Program-made: the position numbers and the translations under genes
Part shown: in pieces, positions 44,301-52,723 of the stretch
Position numbering within the stretch: position 1 is the first letter of the stretch
How the letters are laid out: each line of letters starts with the position of its first letter
The notes under the pieces: generated by a model
Told to the model about the DNA's origin: nothing
Database searches by the model: none
Seen by the model: the letters and a program-made list of their open reading frames with translations, nothing else
Assembly: GCA_964529685.1 (NCBI GenBank)
Contig: CAZGZC010000002.1
Span: 127,849 to 191,848, forward strand
DNA length: 64,000 nucleotides
Source: JALQUO01 sp964529685
GTDB taxonomy: Bacteria; Pseudomonadota; Alphaproteobacteria; Rickettsiales; Midichloriaceae
Direction of reading: 5' to 3'

Positions 44301-46002
44301 AAAAACAATAGAGCTTAATTATGAGATTCGTGAGGCTTTAGGGATTGATCACAGTATTACTAATATGTCTCCAGATGCTTTAATTAAAGCTATTTTGAAA
44401 GCGCCAGTTGATCTGATTTGGAATGGTGGCATAGGAACTTATGTTAAGTCTAGTCTTGAATCTAATGAGCAGATTGGTGATAAGGCTAACGATAATTTGC
44501 GTGTGAATGGTAAGGATTTGCGCTGTAAGATTGTTGGTGAAGGGGGTAATTTAGGATTTACACAACTTGGGCGTGTAGAATATTCAATTAATGGCGGTAA
44601 TATTAATACTGATGCAATTGATAATTCTGGTGGTGTTGATTGTTCTGATCATGAAGTTAACTTAAAAATTGCCTTCTCTCGTATGTTATCTGATGGGATT
44701 ATTACAACTGAAGAGCGAAATAAACTCCTTGAAGCTATGTCTAATGAAGTTTGTAAATTAGTCTTAAAGGATAATAAGCTACAGAATAAGCTACTTGCGC
44801 TTGAATCTTCCTACGCTCACGAGAATATTGCTGAGCATTCTTGGTTTGTTGATCATCTTGAAAAGACCGGTGAGCTTAATCGTGAAGTTGAAAAACTCCC
44901 TTCTAAAAATGAATTCCATAATATGATTAATAGTCAGTGTGGTTTGAGAAGACCCGAGTTAGCTGTTTTGTTAGCTTATGCGAAGAATTCTGCTATCAAT
45001 ATTCTATCTGAGATTGATGAAATAGCTGATATGTTTGACAAGCTACCTTATAGAGATTTATATCTCAGCTATTTTCCTAGTTTATTACGTGAGAATTCAC
45101 AGTATATTGAGTATTTATTCAAGCATAGATTGTCTAGAGAAATTCTAGTGACAGTTGTGGTAAATGATCTGATAAATACTATGGGTTGTACTTATTTTCA
45201 TCTTAGGGTTGTGCGCCAAGGGATGTCTCCGATTAAGTTAGTTAAAGCCTTTTGTATTGTGAAATATGGGTTGAAGATTGATGAAACTCTTAGGTTGATT
45301 GATAACTCGGAGTTATCTGGAGATCAAACGTTAAAGTTGTATAGATTAGTTCAAACTATGATTGCTAGGAATGTTGCTTGGATATGTCATGGTAAGCTTG
45401 ATGAGATTAATGTTAATCCTGAGTTGTATCAGATTATAAATTCTACTATCAGTCAACTTATTACATCGACTAATTATAGCAATAATTCCAAATTAAGTGT
45501 TATAAAAGATATATTAAAAGTTGATAAAATATCTGATGAGTTGAATAAATTGATTCAGATGATTTCTTGTCAGTGGTTTAAGTTAGATATTTTCTTTGCA
45601 TCTAGAAAGTATAGTTTGGATATTATGAATGTTTCGAAAACATACGAATTATTGCGATCTAAACTGCGTTTTGATTTATTAAATAGGAATGTTTCTGATG
45701 TGTTCTATAATCTTAATTATGAGTCAAAAATTGCAACTATGATTGTAATGCGAAGTCTTGATTCATTGCTTATGAAGCTTGCAGTTGCGTTTATTAAATT
45801 TATTGGGAATACTGAAATAGAGTCATTTGGCCTAGATAAATTACATCAAGTCTACGCGAATGATTCGCTTGATAAGTATTTAGAATTTATCTATGAGATA
45901 GATGACTGGTCTAAACAGAATATTATCTCGCTTTTATTACTTCTCAAAAATAGGATGAAAACCATCTTGAATAGCATTCGCAGTGAGCTCTTACAAAAGT
46001 AG
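41365..46002 (+). CDS. gdh: NAD-specific glutamate dehydrogenase, large (180-kDa) class
   Basis: Deaminates glutamate to 2-oxoglutarate, feeding the TCA cycle, the main carbon route for many intracellular Rickettsiales. The 1545-residue protein has the typical long N-terminal region with ACT-like parts, the glutamate-binding lysine region RGGLRWSDRHMDFRTEVLGLMKAQMTKNSVIVP and GSKGGFV, and the Rossmann part SVVGIGDMSGDVFGNGLL. The length is close to the family's 1,550-1,650. The start ATG follows a short leader; 12 bases of its end overlap the convergent methyltransferase gene. Codon use shifts toward G/T-richer codons in the second half, which is odd but not frame-breaking. Confidence 0.96.
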   Translation: MAKIKYAIHEFHELIHENFMAEHKCDSELLNKSINNLFTLFEKRDQNKFQVLAEQLSDEIISLQIVANDAAFIVDSTMNFLQKNDHEIVFMSVPVLSVYRDKNGKLEHFSNFNKNSHNNESISLFMLKRSIHSEVEELKFRLEEVLECVFAANESWKFSREIVHKISDKANNEQNQRFFQWLLNDNFIFLATCSGDLNGKIENLSGLLSTKHYNYKDVIDPNIGGIIGKLPQIIFERTTILSNVHRNSNMDVLYVREDNKFTAIIGFFTSAVYHQNVMEIPIIKDKIRSVIERYDSLNDYGYIVKEVISQIQEYPRTELFQMSSDDLYSLVGSIISVVLLPRVKIFVRVNTNSGFKSVLIFISKDKFSMDLYSKIEEIVCEKMSVKVFKKYIQISERKIMNIQLIVKNTKDVHYDLGELEKAVDSVTWSWYDLLRDGLYKLYKSTLVNKKLYSFDPEYIASHRPDEAVEDISVIENISSKGKVCKFIEKDNSYQFRIYSKADKLEVSDLIPAVENAGFAVTDMVTHKITLTHGNEKIFIHRIDVRPKGKIEENNDLQNNLELLIENIITIDNPDNDRFNSLILYCGLSYLEVLICRIYYSYAKQLGVQYDRDHIVDAMVENCHITRKLVDLFNKKFVKIDAEIADLQNEYNSIRVEVLSGLDKVENASHDKMLRNYLTLIDATKRTNFFCNYQYVSLKIASGEIPFAPLPKPFMEIFVYSNHFEGIHLRGGKVARGGLRWSDRHMDFRTEVLGLMKAQMTKNSVIVPVGSKGGFVVKHVSPKDRDEFLQAGIACYKLFLRGLLDITDNFVGSEVVYTKNSVCWDDLDPYLVVAADKGTATFSDYANALATEYNFWLDDAFASGGSVGYDHKKLAITSRGAWISVLQHFKMFGIDPHKDEISVVGIGDMSGDVFGNGLLMSDKICLIAAFNHIHIFIDPNPDVGSSYAERRRLFDKPQSQWSDYNLKLLSKGGGVFLRSAKTIELNYEIREALGIDHSITNMSPDALIKAILKAPVDLIWNGGIGTYVKSSLESNEQIGDKANDNLRVNGKDLRCKIVGEGGNLGFTQLGRVEYSINGGNINTDAIDNSGGVDCSDHEVNLKIAFSRMLSDGIITTEERNKLLEAMSNEVCKLVLKDNKLQNKLLALESSYAHENIAEHSWFVDHLEKTGELNREVEKLPSKNEFHNMINSQCGLRRPELAVLLAYAKNSAINILSEIDEIADMFDKLPYRDLYLSYFPSLLRENSQYIEYLFKHRLSREILVTVVVNDLINTMGCTYFHLRVVRQGMSPIKLVKAFCIVKYGLKIDETLRLIDNSELSGDQTLKLYRLVQTMIARNVAWICHGKLDEINVNPELYQIINSTISQLITSTNYSNNSKLSVIKDILKVDKISDELNKLIQMISCQWFKLDIFFASRKYSLDIMNVSKTYELLRSKLRFDLLNRNVSDVFYNLNYESKIATMIVMRSLDSLLMKLAVAFIKFIGNTEIESFGLDKLHQVYANDSLDKYLEFIYEIDDWSKQNIISLLLLLKNRMKTILNSIRSELLQK

Positions 46003-46788
46003 TTTTGCAGCTACTTTTCTAGCAACCAATAACATACTCCTACTCGTTTCTTCCTTAAATTCATCACCATTGATATCACAAACAGAAACCACTTCAAAGC
46101 CTGAATGTTTCAACATTATTTTAAGTTCTTCAAGCTTATATAGCTGAAGTGAGAAAATATTTTCATACATATCAGGTTTTGCAGCACCTTTCTGAATCAT
46201 TATATGATCATAAGATGTCAAGAGACCGCTTTTTCTGTCTATTGTTGAAGTCTGACTACTCAATAGCTGTAACTCTCCAACTTTTTTCCTTACTTGGTAA
46301 GCAAAATCTGCAACTACTGCATTAGTCATAGCTTTTAAGTTGAATATATCAAATATATAGATGCCATCTAATTTTAAATTAGCATTGATATTTTCCATGG
46401 CAAGTACAAAGTCTGCTTGAGATAAATGTCCAACTGCATTAAAAATACTGATGACAGCATCAAACTGTCCAGCTTTAATTGTTCGCATATCTCCATCGAT
46501 GAATCTCACATCATGATTTAACTTTGTAGCTTTATCTCTCGCTATTTCTAGCAATGGTGTGCTAAAATCAGATCCAGTTATGTTATAACCTCTTTCTTTT
46601 AAATAAAAAACCTGTGATCCTGTTCCACATGTCATATCAAAAACAGATTTAACAGTAAATTGTCGAAGTATTCTCTCAATAATTGCATTGACTTTCTCTG
46701 TACTCCAATCTCCGTCATTGAATACATTATGTGCATCGAAGAATTGAGGTAGTTTTTGGTACTCAAGCGGTAATCCTAGTTTAGTCAT
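45991..46788 (-). CDS. Class I SAM-dependent methyltransferase
   Basis: A 265-residue protein with the SAM-binding motif VFDMTCGTGSQVFYLKERG (about residues 48-66), GSDFSTPLLEIARDKA and FIDGDMRTI, followed by AVISIFNAVGHL. The substrate is not known; small-molecule methyltransferases of this shape are common. It precedes no operon partner but lies 14 bases after murF on the same strand, so the two may be co-transcribed; it overlaps the end of GDH by 12 bases on the opposite strand. Confidence 0.85.
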   Translation of the reverse strand: MTKLGLPLEYQKLPQFFDAHNVFNDGDWSTEKVNAIIERILRQFTVKSVFDMTCGTGSQVFYLKERGYNITGSDFSTPLLEIARDKATKLNHDVRFIDGDMRTIKAGQFDAVISIFNAVGHLSQADFVLAMENINANLKLDGIYIFDIFNLKAMTNAVVADFAYQVRKKVGELQLLSSQTSTIDRKSGLLTSYDHIMIQKGAAKPDMYENIFSLQLYKLEELKIMLKHSGFEVVSVCDINGDEFKEETSRSMLLVARKVAAKLLL

Positions 46789-46802
46789 ATTTATGAATGT
46801 AT

Positions 46803-48179
46803 TTATAAATTCTTAATTGCATTACATATGACAGACATTTTCATTCCATTTGAGCCTTTAACCATTACAACATCTCCACTTTTTATGAAATTTTTAATGT
46901 TACTTGCGGCATCAAATGAGGTCTTAAAATATGCAGTTTTAAGCTGAGCATCAATGATATCATACAAAACCTTCATTCTATCACCGACGCAGATGACACA
47001 ATCAATTTCATTCTTTTTTATATCATCAGACACTTCGTAGTGAAGTTGTACTTCATCCTTGCCAAGCTCAAACATATCACCAAGAATTACAACCTTGCGT
47101 TTGTATTTAGTAAATTTAGAGTAGAGATTAGTCCTATGTAATGCAGCTGCAAGAGAAGCAGGATTAGAGTTGTATGATTCGTCAATTAGTTGTATATTAG
47201 GTGATTCAATATGGTAAATCTTGCCACGTCCACTCACTGCGCTAAAATTCTCTAGTTTATTCATCATATTAACATCTAAGTTGCATGCAATCAAAATAGA
47301 TAAAACTCCCAAGCTATTAGATACAAGATCAGTTCCAACACCGCCTATTTTATAATTAACATCACAATAATTTCCATCTGGAGTTGCATACTTTGCCGAT
47401 ACTTCTATGAATAACCTATTATCAATCTTTATAATTTTAGATTTAATTAAAGATACTTGTGCTTGTGGATGTCCTTTCATACTATAACCAATAATCTTCT
47501 TATCTTTCGCTGCATCTAAAATAACATTAAGTGATGGAGAGTCGAAATTTATAATCAGTGATCCATCATGAGCTAGACCATCAACTATCTCAGCTTTAGC
47601 AGCGGCAATACCATCTATAGATGAAAAGTACTCTAAATGAGCAGGTGCAATACCAGTGATAATTGCAATATTAGGCATCAAAATCGTAGAAAGGCAAGAA
47701 ATTTCGCCAGGAGAATTCATACCCAATTCGAAGATACAAAAGCGAGAATCATCTATATTAGAGAGTGATAATGGCAATCCATAGTGATTATTTAAGTTAC
47801 CTTGGCTGGCATATGCATTATCAAGCACTAACTTAAGCATATCCTTAGTTGTAGTTTTCCCAACGCTGCCAGTGACGCCAATATAAGTCGCTTGGTGGTT
47901 GGCTCGCTTATAAGTTGCAAGCTTCATTAAACCATCACGGTAAGTATCCTCTACAACTACAAATTGATCTGAATTATCTTGTGAGTGATCAACTATAGCT
48001 AGACTTGCACCACTTTTAATTGCATCTGCTGCAAAGCTACTCCCATTAAAAGTCGGCCCTTTAATACCAATAAAGATATCTTCTGCACTAACTTTTCTAC
48101 TATCAATTGTAATTTTATTATAAAATTTATCAGGTACACTCTGCTCCAATACTGCTTCCAAGATATTTTTACTCCACAT
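46803..48179 (-). CDS. murF: UDP-N-acetylmuramoyl-tripeptide--D-alanyl-D-alanine ligase
   Basis: Adds D-Ala-D-Ala to the peptidoglycan precursor in the cytoplasm. The 458-residue protein has the ATP-binding GVTGSVGKTTTKDMLK (about residues 103-118), the NLNNHYGLPLSL motif, FELGMNSPGEI and the C-terminal LGDMFELG and ESYNSNP segments. Its presence with uppS, glmM and the M23 peptidase shows a peptidoglycan pathway. It stands apart from other mur genes. A decayed copy of its 5' part lies upstream at about 48239-48346. Confidence 0.95.
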   Translation of the reverse strand: MWSKNILEAVLEQSVPDKFYNKITIDSRKVSAEDIFIGIKGPTFNGSSFAADAIKSGASLAIVDHSQDNSDQFVVVEDTYRDGLMKLATYKRANHQATYIGVTGSVGKTTTKDMLKLVLDNAYASQGNLNNHYGLPLSLSNIDDSRFCIFELGMNSPGEISCLSTILMPNIAIITGIAPAHLEYFSSIDGIAAAKAEIVDGLAHDGSLIINFDSPSLNVILDAAKDKKIIGYSMKGHPQAQVSLIKSKIIKIDNRLFIEVSAKYATPDGNYCDVNYKIGGVGTDLVSNSLGVLSILIACNLDVNMMNKLENFSAVSGRGKIYHIESPNIQLIDESYNSNPASLAAALHRTNLYSKFTKYKRKVVILGDMFELGKDEVQLHYEVSDDIKKNEIDCVICVGDRMKVLYDIIDAQLKTAYFKTSFDAASNIKNFIKSGDVVMVKGSNGMKMSVICNAIKNL

Positions 48180-48535
48180 GTTTTTAACTTTTTTATATAA
48201 CGATTTAAGCTATTATCGAGAGATATAACGTATGTCTATAAGTTGATCCGAATTAATCTTGCAAATGACTATCTAAGATAGATTCAAACTATGCTGAATT
48301 GCATCAACTGCAAAACTACTTCCGTTCAGATTAGGTTCCATAATTATTATATACTCTATTACTCTATCCTTAGTTGATTACTCAACTACCAAAAAAAATA
48401 GTAGTCGCTAGTTGGTGTCTCATTCATGTCTCTTATAAATCAGTTTTTTTATTGATTGTAAATAAAGTAAATTTGATGTTACATAATTATATGATATAAT
48501 TCGATACGTTTTCAAACAATTATTTAAACTTTTTT
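48180..48535. other. Intergenic region with a decayed murF fragment and the desaturase promoter
   Basis: The 356 bases hold no intact gene. Positions 48239-48346 align with the 5' part of murF (47962-48066): AGTTGATC-GAATTA-ATCTTG against ATTGATC-GAATTATCTTG, and GAATTGCATC-ACTGCAAAACTACTTCC against TAATTGCATC-GCTGCAAAGCTACTCCC, with many substitutions and small gaps. The rest is AT-rich with a promoter for the desaturase at 48473-48500. Confidence 0.65.
48473..48500 (+). promoter_or_regulatory. Likely promoter of the acyl-CoA desaturase gene
   Basis: TTGATG (48473-48478) and a perfect TATAAT (48495-48500) are separated by 16 bases, and the ATG of the desaturase is at 48536. The expected start site would give a leader of about 28 bases. 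Confidence 0.55.
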
Positions 48536-49747
48536 ATGAACAAGCAAAAGTGTAGAGAGTTGGATATCAATTGGCTTGTAGCAAGCATTCTAATTCTATT
48601 GCCTATCTTTGTTATATTTGGGGCTGTAATGTACTCATTTGAATATGGATGGGGATATAAAGAGTCAATCTTAGCTATTATTACATACTATATTGCGAAC
48701 ATATCTGTCGGTATTGGCTCTCACAGGCTCTGGAGTCATGGATCATACAAAACTAAACCATGGATTGAAGCTATAATAATGGTAGTTAACTCTGGTACAC
48801 TTCAAGGACCAATTCTAGCTTGGGCTTCAAATCATAAAAAACATCATGCTTACGCTGATACTGATAAAGATCCACACACACCTGTTAGGTATAAAGACAG
48901 CAAACTAAAAGGTTTCTTGTGGGCTCATATTGGTTGGATGTGTGTAGGTGATATAACTGCTCATAATATTGATAAATCCACTATGAACACTATTGGCAAG
49001 AGCAAAATATTACAATGGCAGTTAAAAAACTATACTTGGTTTGCAACTTTCATGAATATAGTACCAACTACAATTATGGGTTGGATAGCTTTTGATGAAA
49101 TTTCATGTCAATCTACTTTGGCTGGACTATTCTGCTGTGGTCTCGGTAGAGCATTACAGCAGCAGATGACTTTTTCAGTTAACTCAGTTTGTCATATGTT
49201 AGGTAGTAGAAAATATGCAAATGACAGCTCTGGGGATATATGGTGGTTATGTTTCTTGCTTTTAGGTGAAAATTGGCATAACTTCCACCACGCTTTCGGT
49301 AGAGATTATAGGAATGGAAACAAGTGGTACCATTTCGATGTACATAAATGGATCATAGCTCTAATGGCAAAGTTTGGATTGGCTTGGGATTTAGTGGTTA
49401 CTTCTGATGAAAGAATTGTAGCTGTAATGGAAGATATGAAGTCAAATGTTATGACTGATTGGCAAAAAAAACTACAAGATGTAGAAAATTTTGCTTCTCA
49501 ATTGAGAGATCTAGCTAAAGAAAAAGTTACTCAAATTGAAAAATCTGCAACTGAGATGGCTGATTCTATGACTTTTAAAGCAAAGGCAAAGCTAGCTAAG
49601 ATCGAAGAGTCAGCTATGAATCTAGCAAATAACATAAAAACATTAGTCGAACATTCTGAAAAAATCTCTGCTAGGATAGTAAACGGGCAGCTAAAGAAAC
49701 TTGAAATGCTGAAAAAAGCTGCATTAAGCGCTGGTTTGAAGATATAA
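48536..49747 (+). CDS. Acyl-CoA desaturase (delta-9 type) with a C-terminal helical extension
   Basis: A membrane di-iron enzyme that makes a double bond in acyl chains. All three histidine boxes are present: HRLWSH (about residue 63), HKKHHAYAD (about 101), and WHNFHHAFG (about 250). Hydrophobic segments flank them. The last hundred residues (about 300-400) form an unusual helical tail with repeated EK-IEKSA/KAKLAKIEESA/VEHSEKI patterns, absent from standard enzymes of about 300 residues; it may bind lipid or proteins. The gene has a good promoter and is followed after 7 bases by a small lipoprotein gene. Confidence 0.88.
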   Translation: MNKQKCRELDINWLVASILILLPIFVIFGAVMYSFEYGWGYKESILAIITYYIANISVGIGSHRLWSHGSYKTKPWIEAIIMVVNSGTLQGPILAWASNHKKHHAYADTDKDPHTPVRYKDSKLKGFLWAHIGWMCVGDITAHNIDKSTMNTIGKSKILQWQLKNYTWFATFMNIVPTTIMGWIAFDEISCQSTLAGLFCCGLGRALQQQMTFSVNSVCHMLGSRKYANDSSGDIWWLCFLLLGENWHNFHHAFGRDYRNGNKWYHFDVHKWIIALMAKFGLAWDLVVTSDERIVAVMEDMKSNVMTDWQKKLQDVENFASQLRDLAKEKVTQIEKSATEMADSMTFKAKAKLAKIEESAMNLANNIKTLVEHSEKISARIVNGQLKKLEMLKKAALSAGLKI

Positions 49748-49754
49748 CTTCTTT

Positions 49755-49991
49755 ATGAGAATTGGAATACTAATTTGTATTGCAGCAATACTCACTGGCT
49801 GTGGAGGTCCTACTAAAAGGAATAAGTGGCAGCGGAGTGAGGATTTCGTAGATAGACGCAATATCTATTATAACGACTTTGTACAAAGCGGCGGTATGAT
49901 GAAAGATGAGACTTCTGATCAAATCACCCCAATGAAAAAGCAGATACGAAATGCTTTTAATCAAGGACAAACAATCAATCACATATCTTAG
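49755..49991 (+). CDS. Small hypothetical lipoprotein
   Basis: A 78-residue protein with a short signal ending in the lipobox LTGCGG (cysteine near residue 16), followed by a charged, hydrophilic mature part (RNKWQRSEDFVDRRNIYYNDF). It is likely anchored in the membrane facing the periplasm. The family is not recognised. It starts 8 bases after the desaturase stop and is probably co-transcribed with it. Confidence 0.6.
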   Translation: MRIGILICIAAILTGCGGPTKRNKWQRSEDFVDRRNIYYNDFVQSGGMMKDETSDQITPMKKQIRNAFNQGQTINHIS

Positions 49992-50164
49992 TTATCTGTT
50001 CTGTATATTCCACGAAGAATTCCTCATGGTGAGAAGATTGCGCTCTATAACAGAAATTTTTTTAAATCCTCACCTAAATGAATGAACAAATCAAGCAATG
50101 CATTTATCTTCCTTGTGAAATTTTTCTAAAGCTTTATAATTCCCCTTAAATAAATAAATTTTAT

Positions 50165-52165
50165 ATGGCGAAAATATTAATTGATGGGCAAGAGTATATA
50201 GTAGAGGACGGCATCACTATAATTCAGGCTTGTGAAGAAACCGGAATCCAAATACCTAGATTCTGCTACCACGAGAAATTAGCAATTGCAGGTAATTGTA
50301 GAATGTGTTTAGTTGAGGTTGAGAAAGCACCAAAGCTAGTAGCTAGCTGTTCTATAAATGTTACTGAAGGGATGGTTATAAAAACTGAGTCTGAAATGGT
50401 TAAAAAAGCTCGTGAAGGCGTTATGGAATTTCTATTGATTAATCATCCGCTGGACTGTCCTATTTGTGATCAGGGTGGTGAATGTGACTTGCAAGACCAA
50501 GCTTTTAAGTATGGACGCTGTAAAAGTGATTATAATGAAGAGAAAAGGGCTGTACAAGATAAGTATATGGGTCCTCTTATTGCAACTAATATGACTCGCT
50601 GTATCCACTGTACAAGGTGTGTTAGATTCCTAGAAGATATAGCTGGAACAAATGAGTTAGGGGCTATAGGCCGTGGTGAAAATATGGAGATATCAACCTA
50701 TGTTGAAAAGTCCATTAAATCTGAACTGTCTGGCAATATCATTGACTTATGTCCAGTGGGCGCTCTCACTTCTAAACCTTATGCTTTTACTGCTAGAAGC
50801 TGGGAATTAACTCATACTTATTCAATAGATGTCATGGATGGAGTTGGATCTCATATAAGAATAGACACGAGAGGTAATGAGGTAATGAGGATATTACCGC
50901 AAGCTTGTGAAGAGATAAATGAAGAATGGATTTCTGATAGAACTAGATTTTCATATGATGGTCTTAAATACCAGAGGCTTGATAGGGCTTTTGTTAGAAA
51001 AAATACATCTTTTCTAAAACCAGTAAATTATAAATTTGCTATTGATAAGGCTGCTGAGGCAATTAGAGGAAGCGATAGTCTCGGTATAATTATTGGTAAA
51101 TTAAGTGATGTTGAAACTATCTTTGCTGCCAAGACTCTACTTCATAAGTTTGGTAGTGGTTACATTGACTTTGAAGCTAACTTACATGGATTGGTATCTA
51201 AACACCGTGGAGACTATATATTGAACTCTACAATAGCCAAAATTGAAGAGGCTGATCAGTTACTTCTCATAAATACAAATCCACGACATGAAGCAGCAGT
51301 AATCAATTCTAGAATTAGAAAAGCTGTAATCCATAATAAGATGAAGGTTGCATTTATTGGACCAGAAATTGATCTGAACTATGATCATGAGACACTAGGA
51401 GATGATTCAGTCAAAATCCTGAAAGCTCTGCTAAATGGTAGAAACGACTATTATAAGGTACTAGAAAGTGCCAAGAAACCAATGATGATTATCGGCAGCA
51501 GTATAAGTGATGATCTGCTGAAGCTCTGTAAAAAGGTAGCTCTAAAGTATAATTATATCTCTGAGGAATGGAATGGATTCAATGTTTTACATCACTCAGC
51601 AGGAGCTGTAGGTGCGCTAGATATGAAAATTGTTAATCACAGCGCGAAGAAGAAAAAGCTATCTGATTGCAATACAGTTATTCTGTTTGCTTCTGATGAT
51701 ATTGATCTTGAACTGCTAAAAGGGAAAAAAGTGATCTATATTGGCCATCATGGAGATAACAGTGTCTATAGAGCTGATATAATTATTCCTAGCCCTGCTT
51801 TTCCTGAGAAATCTGGCACTTATGTTAACACCGAAGGTCGAGTTCAACGGACAACCCATGCAGTAAAACAGTTGGGAGATGCATATACTGAATATAAGAT
51901 TGTATTTGATATTGCTAGAGAGTTAGACTTAGAGATCGATTTAAGAGACTTAAAAGCTGTTAGAAATGGCATGGCTAAGGCAAATAAAGTCTTTGCAAGT
52001 GAAAATCTTGGAAATATTCTTCCATCTGAGATGGATCTCCAACTACCTGAAGAAGTTAAAATTAAGTTATTTAAGTTCCAATATCCAATCACTAATTTCT
52101 ATATGACTGACTCTATTTCAAGATCATCTAAAGTGATGGCTGAGTGTGTAAAAGCTAATTGTTAG
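50165..52165 (+). CDS. nuoG: NADH-quinone oxidoreductase subunit G
   Basis: The iron-sulfur subunit of complex I. The N-terminal [2Fe-2S] site is in PRFCYHEKLAIAGNCRMCLVE (Cys near residues 34, 45 and 48), followed by the His/Cys and [4Fe-4S] motifs CPICDQGGECDLQ, HCTRCVRF and CPVGALTSKPYAF, and then a molybdopterin-like C-terminal part with PSPAFPEKSGTYVNTEGRVQ. The 666-residue length is normal for alphaproteobacteria. It is isolated: no other nuo gene is adjacent, so the usual nuoF-G-H run is split. Confidence 0.95.
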   Translation: MAKILIDGQEYIVEDGITIIQACEETGIQIPRFCYHEKLAIAGNCRMCLVEVEKAPKLVASCSINVTEGMVIKTESEMVKKAREGVMEFLLINHPLDCPICDQGGECDLQDQAFKYGRCKSDYNEEKRAVQDKYMGPLIATNMTRCIHCTRCVRFLEDIAGTNELGAIGRGENMEISTYVEKSIKSELSGNIIDLCPVGALTSKPYAFTARSWELTHTYSIDVMDGVGSHIRIDTRGNEVMRILPQACEEINEEWISDRTRFSYDGLKYQRLDRAFVRKNTSFLKPVNYKFAIDKAAEAIRGSDSLGIIIGKLSDVETIFAAKTLLHKFGSGYIDFEANLHGLVSKHRGDYILNSTIAKIEEADQLLLINTNPRHEAAVINSRIRKAVIHNKMKVAFIGPEIDLNYDHETLGDDSVKILKALLNGRNDYYKVLESAKKPMMIIGSSISDDLLKLCKKVALKYNYISEEWNGFNVLHHSAGAVGALDMKIVNHSAKKKKLSDCNTVILFASDDIDLELLKGKKVIYIGHHGDNSVYRADIIIPSPAFPEKSGTYVNTEGRVQRTTHAVKQLGDAYTEYKIVFDIARELDLEIDLRDLKAVRNGMAKANKVFASENLGNILPSEMDLQLPEEVKIKLFKFQYPITNFYMTDSISRSSKVMAECVKANC

Positions 52166-52263
52166 TCAATTCCTATAAAAAATCATCAAAATACAACTTA
52201 TAGTAGAATTTTTAATATCTCTCGTATATAATATAAATTATAAACAAGAACAAATAAATTATT

Positions 52264-52701
52264 ATGCAATATTTAAATTGTGCTGGAGTTCCTCTAGCTA
52301 CGAGTTTTACTATTGGTGAGATATATTCTTCTTTAAATGAAGAACGAATGTTAGGAACTTTTATTGAAAAATCATTTCAATCATATGTTGATGGATCATC
52401 AATAACTTCATTACTATCTTTTACAATCCCAGCAATAGCTCTCACTACCATTGATCAGTTTGGAAACCTATTTGATAATAAGCTTCCGCAATATGGATTA
52501 ACTCTTCTAGAGAATTTTACAAGAAATATAACTATGTTTGAGTTATTAACTCAAGATTCATCCTTAACAGCAAGTATCATAGAAAATGTTCAAGAGTGTT
52601 TTGGAAATGTTCAAGAATGTTTAAAAGATCCATTAGATCTAATAGAACCAGTTATGATACAAGCCTGCTCTTTCAAATATATTTTAGATAGTAAGGATTG
52701 A
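52264..52701 (+). CDS. Hypothetical small protein, paralogue of the one at 58471
   Basis: A 145-residue protein with a hydrophobic segment near residues 60-75. It shares with the 58471 protein the N-terminal M-YL-C pattern, DNK-LPQYGLTLLE against DNKPLQYGLTALE, and the ending FKYILDS. A 21-base near-perfect tandem repeat (52582-52623) encodes ENVQECF and GNVQECL. Its function is unknown; two copies far apart suggest a lineage-specific family. It lies just downstream of nuoG in the same direction, with its own AT-rich leader. Confidence 0.6.
   Translation: MQYLNCAGVPLATSFTIGEIYSSLNEERMLGTFIEKSFQSYVDGSSITSLLSFTIPAIALTTIDQFGNLFDNKLPQYGLTLLENFTRNITMFELLTQDSSLTASIIENVQECFGNVQECLKDPLDLIEPVMIQACSFKYILDSKD
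52582..52623. repeat. Two 21-bp in-frame near-identical units
   Basis: Units 52582-52602 and 52603-52623 differ at 3 positions and encode ENVQECF and GNVQECL. They sit in the hypothetical gene at 52264 and fit the window's trend of small tandem duplications. Confidence 0.8.
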
Positions 52702-52723
52702 AAGCTCTCTTATCCTCACTGAA

